64,000 nucleotides of DNA from Alphaproteobacteria bacterium (GTDB taxonomy: Bacteria; Pseudomonadota; Alphaproteobacteria; Micavibrionales; Micavibrionaceae). The stretch is taken from assembly GCA_023384135.1 (NCBI GenBank), contig JAHDXS010000001.1, forward strand, positions 310,001-374,000, given 5' to 3'. Positions within the stretch are counted from its first letter, which is position 1. Every line of letters begins with the position of its first letter. Both the position numbers and the translations under genes were made by a program. Positions 46,460 to 55,559 of this stretch are shown one piece after another. The notes under the pieces were generated by a model that saw nothing but the letters and a program-made list of their open reading frames with translations, ran no database searches and was not told the DNA's origin.

Positions 46460-47743
46460 ATGAAAATACGCCAACAAACACTAAGAAGCATCAAAACACT
46501 GCGATTGGCTTGCTGTGCCTTCATAGCAGCACTGCTGCTTAGTTTTCCCGCTCTGGCCGCCCCCACCCCGAAGAGCAAAACCGAAGCCCTGAAAACCTAC
46601 CGCGATAAACTAACGACAGAACAAAAACTCAAGGAAGAGTTGGAGCAAAAGGCCGAAGCGCAAAACCTTGAGATCGCAAAAATCAAGGACAGCTTAATCG
46701 AATCCGCTGCCCGCCTACGCGAACACGAGGAAACCATCCGCGATCACGAATTGGAAATACAGACCCTCGAAGCCCGCCAGCAACTCATAAAAACCAACCT
46801 TCAGCAGGATCGCCTCAGCCTTTCCCGGTTGATTCTAGCCCTTGAGCGACTGCGCCGCGTCCCGCCGGAGGCCATGATCGCCCGCCCGGATGCACCTTAC
46901 GAAACAGCGCAAAGCGCCTTATTGATGGCCGAAATCACTGCAAACATACAAAAAGAGGCGTTAGCCCTGAAAGACAAACTGGCAGAACTGGAAACAATCC
47001 GCACAAAGATGGCCGAGCGCAAGGAGGCCCTGCTCAAGGAATCCGCAAAATTACAAGAGCGCCACAACGAAACTCAAAAACTGGTCGCTGAACGTGAGGA
47101 AATTTTCCGTAAAACACACAACGACATCGCCGCTCGCGAAGCCGAAATCCAGCGGCTTTCGCTGCAATCCAAAAACCTCGAAGACTTGGTCGCACGCCTT
47201 GAGAAGGAGAGAATCAAACAAGAGGAAAAAGAACGCGAGCGGGAGCGCAAAAAACTGGAGGCAGAGCAAAAGTTGGCCGCTCTACAGACGCAAACCGGCG
47301 TAAAGCCGCTCCCCAGGCCGGAGCCGCGTAAAAAACAGGCCCCCGCGCCCACCGGGCGAATAACCACAGCCCAATTGCCAATCTCAGGAATTATTCGCAC
47401 GCGATACCAAGAAAAGGACGATCTGGGGGCGATCAGCAACGGTTTATCTATCGAAGGCCGACCCGGGGCAATGGTTCTGGCCCCTATAGATGGAAAAATA
47501 CAGTTCGCCGGGGCTTTTAAACGCTACGGAAATCTGATTATTATTGAACACGCCAAAGGCTATCACAGCCTCGTAGCCGGTATGGGCAAAATCAACGCGG
47601 TTGTAGGGCAGTCCGTCTCTTCGGGAGAACCTCTAGGACTACTCCCCGAACCTGCTGGTTCTGCCCGCCCACGGCTATATTATGAACTGCGGCAGAACGG
47701 ACAGCCCGTAAACCCTTCTGTAGTATTTTCTGAATTGAGTTAA
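46460..47743 (+). CDS. EnvC-like murein hydrolase activator (LytM/M23 domain)
   Basis: 427 residues: signal peptide (about 1-33, cut near FPALA), long coiled coils (about 40-130 and 150-280) and a C-terminal LytM/M23 domain (about 300-427). In active M23 enzymes zinc is held by HxxxD and HxH; here the first motif is not visible, and LYYELR stands where LHFEIR is usual, so His is replaced. This matches EnvC-type proteins that activate amidases rather than cut peptidoglycan. It precedes ctpA, the usual alphaproteobacterial pair. Confidence 0.9.
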   Translation: MKIRQQTLRSIKTLRLACCAFIAALLLSFPALAAPTPKSKTEALKTYRDKLTTEQKLKEELEQKAEAQNLEIAKIKDSLIESAARLREHEETIRDHELEIQTLEARQQLIKTNLQQDRLSLSRLILALERLRRVPPEAMIARPDAPYETAQSALLMAEITANIQKEALALKDKLAELETIRTKMAERKEALLKESAKLQERHNETQKLVAEREEIFRKTHNDIAAREAEIQRLSLQSKNLEDLVARLEKERIKQEEKERERERKKLEAEQKLAALQTQTGVKPLPRPEPRKKQAPAPTGRITTAQLPISGIIRTRYQEKDDLGAISNGLSIEGRPGAMVLAPIDGKIQFAGAFKRYGNLIIIEHAKGYHSLVAGMGKINAVVGQSVSSGEPLGLLPEPAGSARPRLYYELRQNGQPVNPSVVFSELS

Positions 47744-47784
47744 ATGACACGGGCGCCACGCATACAGACCAAGGACCTTGAACT

Positions 47785-49209
47785 GTGAACGCTAAAAAAC
47801 TGACAAAAATTCTTCTGGGAACGACCCTCCTGATGACTTCCGCTATCGGCTACAAAGCCATAGCGCAGGAAGAGCCACGCACGGCCGGGATCGAAAAGAA
47901 AGACGACAAGAGCTATAGCGAAACCTACAAATATCTCAACCTCTTCGGAGATGTTTTCGAACGTGTGCGCGCTCAGTATGTCGAGGAGGTTGCCGATAAG
48001 GAACTGATCGAATACGCGGTCAACGGAATGCTTTCAAGCCTTGACCCGCATTCATCCTACTTAAATGAAGAACGCTATAACGAAATGAAGGTCGAGACCC
48101 GCGGTCAGTTTGGCGGTCTTGGAATTGAGGTCACGATGGAAAACGGGCTGGTTAAGGTCGTGACACCTATAGACGACACGCCAGCCTTCCGCGCAGGCAT
48201 CCAATCCGGCGACTATATCGTAAAAATCGACGGTGAAGCCGTGATGGGCCTGACGTTGAGCGACGCGGTAAAAATGATGCGCGGCAAAGTCGGCACCACG
48301 ATCGACCTCGAAATTCACCGCGAAAATATGGAAGCGCCCATGAGCGTGACCCTCACACGCGATGTCATCAATATCAAGAGCGTTCGTCACAGAATCGAAG
48401 GGAATGCTGGGTACATCCGGGTAACACAATTCAGTTCAAACACAGAGGAAGGTTTGAAGGCTGCGATCGAAGACATCAAGAAGCAACTCGGCGATAAACT
48501 GATCGGTTACGTGATCGACCTCCGTAACAATCCCGGCGGCCTTCTCGAGCAGGCAATCGCGGTTTCAGATGCGTTTCTCGATAATGGAGAAATCGTATCG
48601 ACGCGCGGCCGTCATGAAGACGACACAAAGCGCGACAACTCAACGCCGGGCGATTTGGCCAACGGCCTGCCGATAGTGGTGCTCATCAACGGCGGTTCAG
48701 CCTCTGCCTCCGAAATTGTAGCGGGAGCGTTGCAAGACCATAAACGCGGCATCCTTCTAGGCACAAAATCCTTCGGCAAAGGGTCGGTGCAAACCGTTAT
48801 TCCCCTGCCCGGCCACGGCGCCATGCGCCTTACGACGGCAAGATACTACACCCCGTCCGGACGCTCTATTCAGGCAACAGGCATCGAGCCCGACATTATT
48901 GTCGAGCAGGCACGCGTCGAAGCCTTAAAGTCCTCGCGGATTCGCGAATCCGACCTGCATGGCGCGTTGGATAAGAAGGACAGTAACACGCCCGCCGCGG
49001 ACAAAGCCAAACCTGAGCAGCCGCCTAAACCTCCCGCCGCAGTGGAAGGTGAAAAGACCAAACCTGCCGATCCGGGCGCAGCCAACGGCAGCGAAAGCAC
49101 GGATGAAATGACCGACTATCAGCTTTCACGGGCTTTAGACCTTCTCAGCGGTCTGTCCCTGTACAAAAAGCCAGAAAACGGTCCGACGAACGGTGAAGCC
49201 AAACCGTAA
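47785..49209 (+). CDS. ctpA: C-terminal processing peptidase (S41)
   Basis: 474 residues from a GTG start. Signal peptide or anchor (about 1-26), PDZ domain (about 100-180, GGLGIEVTMENGLVKVVTP) and the S41 catalytic domain. The catalytic Ser lies in INGGSASASEIVAGALQDH and the Lys in GTKSFGKGSVQT. A low-complexity, Pro/Lys/Glu-rich tail from about 395 is extra. These proteases trim periplasmic proteins and peptidoglycan hydrolases. It sits between the EnvC-like gene and yibQ. Confidence 0.94.
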   Translation: MNAKKLTKILLGTTLLMTSAIGYKAIAQEEPRTAGIEKKDDKSYSETYKYLNLFGDVFERVRAQYVEEVADKELIEYAVNGMLSSLDPHSSYLNEERYNEMKVETRGQFGGLGIEVTMENGLVKVVTPIDDTPAFRAGIQSGDYIVKIDGEAVMGLTLSDAVKMMRGKVGTTIDLEIHRENMEAPMSVTLTRDVINIKSVRHRIEGNAGYIRVTQFSSNTEEGLKAAIEDIKKQLGDKLIGYVIDLRNNPGGLLEQAIAVSDAFLDNGEIVSTRGRHEDDTKRDNSTPGDLANGLPIVVLINGGSASASEIVAGALQDHKRGILLGTKSFGKGSVQTVIPLPGHGAMRLTTARYYTPSGRSIQATGIEPDIIVEQARVEALKSSRIRESDLHGALDKKDSNTPAADKAKPEQPPKPPAAVEGEKTKPADPGAANGSESTDEMTDYQLSRALDLLSGLSLYKKPENGPTNGEAKP

Positions 49210-49227
49210 GATGGAGATAAACGTAAG

Positions 49228-50403
49228 GTGAACATTCCTCAAATCAGGATGCCGGGAGAACTTGATCTACGCTCTCTGGGAATCGGTCTGGGAATCGTTG
49301 TCTTCCTATACCTTTCGTTGCTGCTCTATGCTTTTTTTTTCGCGGGCTCAACTTTAGAGCAGCTGGAATCCAAGCTGGCCAGCCATAAGATCATGCTGAT
49401 CTCAGCCGAAGAAACGCAATCAGCCGCCCTGTTGGGCGATACTGAAGGCGACAACGAAGCACCCCAAGAGGATCCGGCGCCGGAGGGCGCATTAATAAAA
49501 TCGCCCTTGTCTGGCTTGGTTGAGGAAACTGACTATGGGAAACTGCCAATAGTCAGATCACACGATCGCATGACGAGTTTTCAAGCGTATAAAAGACCGT
49601 TCCCCGCAATTCCGCAAGGCAAGACGCCCGTTGCCATTCTTGTAACCGACATCGGCCTCTCCCCCAAAAATGCAAAAATCGCACTTGAACTGCTTCCTCC
49701 GGAAGTTTCGTTCTTGCTCTCACCCTATGCGCAATCTCCGGAAACATGGAGAGAACTGGCGCGTCGGAAAGGGCACGAGTCCTGGTTGAATATACCCGTT
49801 GAAAACAAGAACATCCGCTACACCGACCCTGGCCCCGCCGCCCTCCTCATCCGCGAGGACATGGAAACAGCAAAGGGCAAGCTCTACTGGAGTATGGCAA
49901 GAACAACGGGATATGCCGGGCTGGCAAGCTTTAATGACGAATCGTTTCTGATGGCACAGAAGCCTTTTCGAGGCGTTTTCAAAGAAGGGCTGGAGCGCGG
50001 ACTGGCCTATTTAGAACTCAATCCCGCGGCCAAAGATTACCTTCAGGGTGTCGCGCTCAACGCAGGAATGCCCTATCTTCAGGCTGAGCAATGGATATAT
50101 AGAGCGCAAGGCGAAAACTCGTTTGACAGATTTGAACAGGTAGCGCGTCAAAAAGGCTACGCTCTCGGAATTGTGCCGCCTTGGCCTCAAACCATGAAGA
50201 TGCTGGAACTCTGGACAAAGACTCTGGAAGGCCGGGGAATGACCTTGGTTCCGGTTTCCGCAACTGCCGAATTGCAAAAGGGTGATACGATAACACCTGT
50301 ATCGGTTCGCAGCCCGGAACAAATACAACCACATGCGTTGGATTCCGCAGATCATGTGGAACCAGAGCGTGCCCCTCATACACCTGCCGGAACAATCCGC
50401 TAG
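49228..50403 (+). CDS. Divergent polysaccharide deacetylase family protein (YibQ-like)
   Basis: 391 residues from a GTG start. One membrane anchor at about 15-45 (the LYAFFFAG part is coded by a T9 tract at 49332-49340, in frame). The divergent polysaccharide deacetylase fold follows from about 130 (VAILVTDIGLSPKNAKIALE, FLLSPYAQSP, then GHESWLNIPVE). Some catalytic Asp/His positions of true deacetylases are not apparent. It stands between ctpA and rppH. Confidence 0.85.
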   Translation: MNIPQIRMPGELDLRSLGIGLGIVVFLYLSLLLYAFFFAGSTLEQLESKLASHKIMLISAEETQSAALLGDTEGDNEAPQEDPAPEGALIKSPLSGLVEETDYGKLPIVRSHDRMTSFQAYKRPFPAIPQGKTPVAILVTDIGLSPKNAKIALELLPPEVSFLLSPYAQSPETWRELARRKGHESWLNIPVENKNIRYTDPGPAALLIREDMETAKGKLYWSMARTTGYAGLASFNDESFLMAQKPFRGVFKEGLERGLAYLELNPAAKDYLQGVALNAGMPYLQAEQWIYRAQGENSFDRFEQVARQKGYALGIVPPWPQTMKMLELWTKTLEGRGMTLVPVSATAELQKGDTITPVSVRSPEQIQPHALDSADHVEPERAPHTPAGTIR

Positions 50404-50435
50404 CTACTGCTTGCGTAAAGACGAAGCAAATCTCC

Positions 50436-50924
50436 ATGAACGATCAACATGCACCGGATAAAAGCTTGTTACCATACCGCCCATGCGTGGGCATTCTTCT
50501 GTTCAATAAGGAAGGCCGTGTCTTCGTCGGAGAACGGATTGACACCCCCGGCGCCTGGCAAATGCCGCAGGGTGGCATCGATGCCGACGAAGATATTAGG
50601 GCCGCCGCTCTTCGTGAGCTGCGGGAGGAAATAGGCACAGATAAAGCCGAAATCATCCGCATATTGGACAAAAAATTGCGCTATGACCTGCCCGAACCGA
50701 CGCGTAGCAAGCTCTGGAACGGCGCTTACAGAGGACAGGAACAAACCTGGATCGCCGCAAGGTTCCAAGGGCAAGATCAAGACATAAACTTGTCCGCTCA
50801 CGAGCCACCGGAATTCTCAAACTGGCAATGGATCAAGTTACAGGACACGATCGAACTGATTGTGCCCTTCAAACGCGAGACTTACCGCCAAGTTATTGAA
50901 ATGTTTTCAGATATTTCTCAATAA
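50436..50924 (+). CDS. rppH: RNA pyrophosphohydrolase (Nudix)
   Basis: Removes 5' pyrophosphate from mRNA to trigger decay. 162 residues. The Nudix box is GGIDADEDIRAAALRELREE with EIGT, following MPQGG. Family landmarks YRPCVGILLFNKEGRVFVGE and QTWIAARFQGQD agree. It ends the nadD-to-rppH gene run. Confidence 0.94.
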   Translation: MNDQHAPDKSLLPYRPCVGILLFNKEGRVFVGERIDTPGAWQMPQGGIDADEDIRAAALRELREEIGTDKAEIIRILDKKLRYDLPEPTRSKLWNGAYRGQEQTWIAARFQGQDQDINLSAHEPPEFSNWQWIKLQDTIELIVPFKRETYRQVIEMFSDISQ

Positions 50925-50979
50925 TGATCTCCAAGTAACATTTATACAAAGCTTTCGCCTGTACCTAAGACAAAAAAGT

Positions 50980-51010
50980 TTGACAAAATACTAGAACACA
51001 TGTAAGCGTG
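50980..51010 (+). promoter_or_regulatory. Possible promoter before the 69-residue gene
   Basis: TTGACA at 50980-50985 is followed by an AT-rich stretch; the best -10-like TTAAAT/TATATA sequences lie farther than usual. The 148-base gap is strongly AT-rich. Low confidence. Confidence 0.3.
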
Positions 51011-51072
51011 TTAAATTATATAAAAAAATACATATAATAAAATAACAGTTTTTAAGAAACAGGGGTAATATC

Positions 51073-51282
51073 ATGATGCCTTTAGCCGCAATCCTCACTT
51101 CAACATTTGCGAATGTCACTTCGAGCTGTGCACGTTTCGCGGGAAATCTGACCGGCGCGATAGCCAAAGCTCCCGGTGCAATTGAAAAGCTGAGCAACGC
51201 TGGAATTTACGCCAACTTTATGACTAACCATTTGCAATCCAGCAAAGATAGCAAAATTGACGGCCCGGGCGGTTCAGACTAA
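51073..51282 (+). CDS. Small protein of unknown function (69 residues)
   Basis: AGGGG sits about 9 bases before the ATG at 51073 (a second ATG follows at once). The N-terminal half is hydrophobic and Ala/Thr-rich (MPLAAILTSTFANVTSSCAR), the C-terminal tail is polar and Gly-rich (DGPGGSD). No domain or signal cleavage site is clear. It lies 98 bases before the response regulator of the lipid region. Function unknown. Confidence 0.5.
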   Translation: MMPLAAILTSTFANVTSSCARFAGNLTGAIAKAPGAIEKLSNAGIYANFMTNHLQSSKDSKIDGPGGSD

Positions 51283-51380
51283 CCACGGACGCTAAAACCC
51301 CGCTATATCTTCTCAACGAATGCCTCTAGTATACGGCACAGGTATATATAACCGGTGAAACTGAAGCATTTAAGAAACCT

Positions 51381-52067
51381 ATGAAAGTCTTAATTATAGA
51401 AGACGACCCAAAGGTCTCGTCATACATAAAAAAAGGACTTAAGCAGGAAGGTCATGCATGCCACATTGCAGACACGGGCAGCGACGGCCTTTTTCTTGCG
51501 ACAACTGAAAAGTATGACGTCATTGTTGTGGACCGTATGCTTCCTGAGCTCGATGGCCTAACCGTCCTGAAAACTTTAAGAGGAGCAGGCAATCAAACCC
51601 CGATATTAATACTCAGCGCCCTAGGCGAGGTCGATGATCGTGTCAAAGGCCTGAAAGCAGGCGGCGATGACTATCTGGTCAAACCGTTCGCCTTTCAGGA
51701 ACTCATAGCGCGCCTCGAGGTTCTGAATCGCCGCAGCACGAAGGCAACCGCAGAGACTCGGCTGGTCGTAGAAGATCTGGAAATGGACTTGCTTGGCCGC
51801 AAGGTCATGCGCGCGGGAAAAACAATCGAATTACTGGCCCGAGAATTCAACCTTCTCGAATATCTGATGCGTCTTAAAGGGCAGGTCGTCACCCGCACTA
51901 TGCTTCTGGAAAATATATGGGATTACCACTTCGACCCTCAGACAAACGTGATTGACGTTCATATAAGCCGCCTGCGCTCCAAAATCGACAAAGGCTTCAA
52001 AAAGCCCTTAATCCGAACCATACGCGGCGCAGGCTATATAATCGATGACTATGACAACACTGCCTAG
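51381..52067 (+). CDS. OmpR-family response regulator
   Basis: 228 residues: receiver domain (phospho-acceptor D51 in VIVVDRMLPELDG, acidic pocket EDD, Thr/Ser and Lys in LILSALG and LVKPFAF) and a winged-helix DNA-binding domain from about 130 (AREFNLLEYLMRLKGQVVT, then TNVIDVHISRLRSKID). Its stop overlaps the sensor-kinase start by 23 bases. A 16-base inverted repeat just after the kinase gene is a candidate binding site. Signal and target genes cannot be read but the lipid operon follows immediately. Confidence 0.93.
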   Translation: MKVLIIEDDPKVSSYIKKGLKQEGHACHIADTGSDGLFLATTEKYDVIVVDRMLPELDGLTVLKTLRGAGNQTPILILSALGEVDDRVKGLKAGGDDYLVKPFAFQELIARLEVLNRRSTKATAETRLVVEDLEMDLLGRKVMRAGKTIELLAREFNLLEYLMRLKGQVVTRTMLLENIWDYHFDPQTNVIDVHISRLRSKIDKGFKKPLIRTIRGAGYIIDDYDNTA

Positions 52068-53394
52068 CCGACCGCCCAGACGAAAATACGCCAGCAGCTC
52101 AAGCTTTCAGATGGCGCTTCTGTTTACGCTTCTATGCGGCACAGCCGTCGTCGTTATGGGCTATTTTAGCTACTATTTCCAAAGGGGGCACTTCGTCTAC
52201 GGAACTGAGCAGGTCATTGAAAGTGAAATCCAGCTGCTGACCCTGCTCGATCAGAATAAAGCCTTGCAAGAATACCTGATTAAGGCCGAGGCGGATGAAA
52301 GTCGCGTCTATGCAATATTTAAGAGCGAAACGGAAAAGCCAGACTATCTGCCAGAGGAAATCTCCCTTTTAGCCGAAGGAACGATCCTGTTTGAACATAT
52401 CCGGCGCGCCAAGAAATACGCAGCGCGAATTCATTCCTTTGAAGATGGCCGTAAGCTCCTGGTAGGCGTAGACATTACAGATGTCTCAAAAGAATTTGAG
52501 TTTATGCAGTTTCTTAGCCTGCTCAGCATAGCTTTGATGATCATTGTCGTAATTGTAAGCTATATGATCAGCCGCTTTGTCGTGGACGGTACGAATAATA
52601 TTGCCAAGACCGCGTATGGAATTATAGCAACCGGTGATTTAACCCGCCGCGTCGATGTTCGCTGGCATTGGGATGATTTAAGTAACATGGCCGGAGTCCT
52701 AAATACGCTTCTGGACCGTATCGAGAGCCTCATGCAGGGAGTAAGGCGCGTCTCAGACAATATAGCGCATGATTTACGCACGCCCCTTACGCGTCTGCGT
52801 CACAATCTGGAAAGCCTGAAGTCTGCAGAAACTATAAAAAACGACCAAGAAAGTCTTGATAAGATCGAAGATCTCTTGGCTGAAGCAGATCATATGCTTA
52901 ACACCTTCAACGCCCTGCTCCGCATCGCGCGTATAGAAAACGAAAAGCAAAAAAGTCGTTTCAGTAATATCGACCTATCGAAAATCGTCGAAGATGTCCT
53001 TGATTTCTATGAACCCTTAATTGAAGAACGTGGCCTGATATATTTTAAAAAACTTCAATCGACGCCCATGTATGGAGATCGTGACCTGCTATTCCAAACC
53101 CTGGCCAACCTTCTTGATAACGCAATAAAATTTACGCCCAGCGGAGGCACAATCAGCATCGCAACATATTCAGAGAATGGTAAAGCCGTATTGACCTTGT
53201 CCGATGGCGGCCCCGGCATAAGCGTATCTGAACAGACTAAGATATTTGATCGCTTTTACAGAGGTGAAACCAGTCGGCACACCCCTGGAAACGGGCTTGG
53301 ACTGAGCTTGGTCAAGGCGGTTATTGACCTTCATGAGGGGGTCATAAACCTTAAAAGCGATGCAAACGGTCTAACCGTCCGGCTGACATTTTAA
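52045..53394 (+). CDS. Sensor histidine kinase with HAMP domain
   Basis: 449 residues in the inner membrane. Two membrane helices (about 23-45 and 155-180) enclose a periplasmic sensor domain of about 110 residues with no recognised fold. HAMP (about 180-235) precedes the H-box VSDNIAHDLRTPLTRL with the phosphorylated His at 242, then HATPase_c with NLLDNAIKF, the DGGPGI box and GNGLGLSLVKAV. The domain layout is that of QseC/EnvZ-type kinases. Partner is the overlapping response regulator. Confidence 0.92.
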   Translation: MTMTTLPSRPPRRKYASSSSFQMALLFTLLCGTAVVVMGYFSYYFQRGHFVYGTEQVIESEIQLLTLLDQNKALQEYLIKAEADESRVYAIFKSETEKPDYLPEEISLLAEGTILFEHIRRAKKYAARIHSFEDGRKLLVGVDITDVSKEFEFMQFLSLLSIALMIIVVIVSYMISRFVVDGTNNIAKTAYGIIATGDLTRRVDVRWHWDDLSNMAGVLNTLLDRIESLMQGVRRVSDNIAHDLRTPLTRLRHNLESLKSAETIKNDQESLDKIEDLLAEADHMLNTFNALLRIARIENEKQKSRFSNIDLSKIVEDVLDFYEPLIEERGLIYFKKLQSTPMYGDRDLLFQTLANLLDNAIKFTPSGGTISIATYSENGKAVLTLSDGGPGISVSEQTKIFDRFYRGETSRHTPGNGLGLSLVKAVIDLHEGVINLKSDANGLTVRLTF

Positions 53395-53397
53395 AAC

Positions 53398-53413
53398 ATT
53401 ACAGAAATGTAAT
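53398..53413 (+). promoter_or_regulatory. 16-base inverted repeat, candidate operator
   Basis: ATTACA (53398-53403), spacer GAAA, TGTAAT (53408-53413). It lies 4 bases after the kinase stop and 46 bases before the next start codon, where a binding site of the adjacent response regulator or another factor would fit. A weak terminator role is unlikely because no T-run follows. Confidence 0.4.
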
Positions 53414-53458
53414 CCTTTCTACATACTCCTGAGAGCATGGCACTTGTAATATGGTCCA

Positions 53459-54706
53459 ATGAAAATCGCGATTATAGGCACAGGCATATCCGGTCTGGGT
53501 GCAGCTTACCTGCTGCACAAACTTCATGACGTAACTGTATACGAAAAAAACAGCTACATCGGAGGTCATAGCCGAACAATCGATGTGGATTTAGGCGGAC
53601 GCAAAACACCCCTGGATACAGGTTTTATTGTCTTCAACAACTGGAATTATCCAAACCTGATGGGCTTATTCACTCACCTTGGCGTGGCATATGAAAAAAG
53701 CGATATGTCTTTTGGCATCAGCATCAGCGGCGGGTGGCTGGAATACAGCTCCAGCAACATCTTCGCGCAACGCAGAAACCTTTTAAGGCCCGAATTTTAC
53801 GGAATGCTTAAGGATATAATAAATTTCAATCGTAAGGCGTTAGCCCTTTCCGAACAGAAACCAGATATAACGCTTCAGGAATGCCTCAACGAACTCAAAC
53901 TCGGCTCATGGTTTCAGAGATATTACATTTTGGCCATGGGCGCAGCAATCTGGAGCTGCCCGGTTGATACGATCATGCAATTCCCTGCAAAGACGTTCCT
54001 GAGGTTTTTTAAGAACCACGGCCTGCTCAATCTTGTTGAGCGCCCTCAGTGGTACACGGTAACCGGAGGAAGCCGAGAATACATAAGTAAAATGACAAAG
54101 CCCTATGAACATAGAATCAAACACAATACAGCCGCTCTCTCGGTAACCCCTATGGATGGCAAGGTGAATGTCATAGACAGTAAAGGCGAAACAGCGCAAT
54201 ACGATCACGTTATACTAGCCAGCCACGCTGATCAGAGCAGGGAAATACTACAGACCCAAGACACAGAAGTTAAAAATATCCTGTCGGGTTTCACCTATCA
54301 AAAAAACAGGATTGTCGTGCACAAAGATCAATCGTTTATGCCTAAAAGCCGCAAATGCTGGGCTAGCTGGGTCTATCTATGCGAAGATAGAAAAGACAAT
54401 AAGCCGAGCGTTTCCCTCACATATTGGATGAATAATCTTCAAAATCTTGATGCTGATCATCCAGTTTTTGTAACCCTGAACCCCGACAAGATGCCAAAGC
54501 GCGCCCTGACGATTGAAGAGCATACCTTTATGCATCCCGTATTCGACAAAACAGCCATCAACGCGCAGGAGAAAATAAAAACAATACAAGGACGTAACAA
54601 CATCTGGTTCTGCGGCGCGTATCAGCGCTATGGCTTTCATGAAGATGGGCTCATGAGTGCTATCGAAGTGTCAAAGGCGCTCGGAGCAAAAATCCCGTGG
54701 AACTAA
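53459..54706 (+). CDS. FAD/NAD-binding amine-oxidase-like protein
   Basis: 415 residues. Rossmann FAD motif KIAIIGTGISGLGAAYLL at the N-terminus, then YEKNSYIGGHSRTIDVD, and the C-terminal FAD segment WFCGAYQRYGFHEDGLMSAI. This is the oxidoreductase that accompanies DUF1365 and the cyclopropane-fatty-acid-synthase-like gene in lipid clusters, including the RpoE-ChrR regulon of Rhodobacter sphaeroides. The products there change unsaturated fatty acids (furan fatty acids). The exact reaction in this organism is not proven. It overlaps the next gene by 10 bases. Confidence 0.88.
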   Translation: MKIAIIGTGISGLGAAYLLHKLHDVTVYEKNSYIGGHSRTIDVDLGGRKTPLDTGFIVFNNWNYPNLMGLFTHLGVAYEKSDMSFGISISGGWLEYSSSNIFAQRRNLLRPEFYGMLKDIINFNRKALALSEQKPDITLQECLNELKLGSWFQRYYILAMGAAIWSCPVDTIMQFPAKTFLRFFKNHGLLNLVERPQWYTVTGGSREYISKMTKPYEHRIKHNTAALSVTPMDGKVNVIDSKGETAQYDHVILASHADQSREILQTQDTEVKNILSGFTYQKNRIVVHKDQSFMPKSRKCWASWVYLCEDRKDNKPSVSLTYWMNNLQNLDADHPVFVTLNPDKMPKRALTIEEHTFMHPVFDKTAINAQEKIKTIQGRNNIWFCGAYQRYGFHEDGLMSAIEVSKALGAKIPWN

Positions 54707-55491
54707 AGCCCTGCTTCTATTTTGGCAAAGTGATGCATAAGCGGCTCTTGCCGAAGGAAAACCTGTTTTCCTACAAAATCTATTATCTGGCTTGCCCTAT
54801 AAAAAATCTAAATCAGTTGCAAATGGGCAGGCTGCGTGTAGGGGTAAACCGGCCCGGGTTATTGGCATTTTATGACAGGGATCACGGACATTGTGATGGG
54901 ACTAATCTTGAAGCCTGGGCGCGCGAAATACTTAAGACCTACGGACTATCAGAAAAAATCGATAATATCGTTCTTGTCGCGATGCCTCGCGTGTTGGGCT
55001 ATGTATTCAACCCCGTAAGCTTTTGGCTTTGCTTTAATAAGAGCAAACAAATGCTGGCCGTGCTCTGCGAAGTGCACAACACCTTTGGTGAGAAGCATAC
55101 CTATATATGCGCCAATCCAGATCACACGCCCATAAATCCTGAAACTTGGCTGGAGGCAGATAAAGTTTTTCACGTCTCGCCAATGCTAAAACGGGAAGGT
55201 CACTATAAATTCCGATTTGACCAAAGAAACGACAATTTTGGAGTCTGGATCGACTATTACAATGCCGAAAACAACAAGCAGGTTATTACCTCACTCATCG
55301 GAAAATTCAAACCGTATACGTCTGAAAACTGGTCAAGAGCATTCTGGCTATACCCTCTGGTAACGTTCAAGGCAATTCTTCTGATCCACTGGCAGGCAAT
55401 AAAAACGCTTCTAAAAGGCATCAAATATATTCATCGCCCTAGGCAGAACCCGGAAAAAGTCAGCGCGACCAAGAACCTTAAAAAAATTTAA
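54697..55491 (+). CDS. DUF1365 family protein
   Basis: 264 residues from a GTG at 54697 that overlaps the FAD protein's stop. The DUF1365 pattern is seen as the N-terminal VMHKRLLPKENLFSYKIYYL, then YVFNPVSFWLCFN and EVHNTFGEKHTY. The C-terminal third is hydrophobic/helical (WLYPLVTFKAILLIHWQAIK). The family has no proven biochemical activity; its constant neighbours are the FAD protein and the CFA synthase. A 68-base gap with a GTAGG/CCTAC hairpin (55495-55509) follows. Confidence 0.88.
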   Translation: MELKPCFYFGKVMHKRLLPKENLFSYKIYYLACPIKNLNQLQMGRLRVGVNRPGLLAFYDRDHGHCDGTNLEAWAREILKTYGLSEKIDNIVLVAMPRVLGYVFNPVSFWLCFNKSKQMLAVLCEVHNTFGEKHTYICANPDHTPINPETWLEADKVFHVSPMLKREGHYKFRFDQRNDNFGVWIDYYNAENNKQVITSLIGKFKPYTSENWSRAFWLYPLVTFKAILLIHWQAIKTLLKGIKYIHRPRQNPEKVSATKNLKKI

Positions 55492-55494
55492 TGC

Positions 55495-55509
55495 GTAGGT
55501 AATGCCTAC
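55495..55509 (+). repeat. Short inverted repeat between DUF1365 and the CFA-like gene
   Basis: GTAGG, TAATG, CCTAC. It could be a small hairpin; no strong T-run follows. Low confidence in a role. Confidence 0.25.
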
Positions 55510-55559
55510 TTTAGATTGACACCACTAACGTAGGGTCAGAAATGAGGAACTCGTGAACG

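Noticed and set aside
49332..49340. T9 run in yibQ as a frame break
   Set aside because: The frame is intact across it; noted only as a homopolymer.
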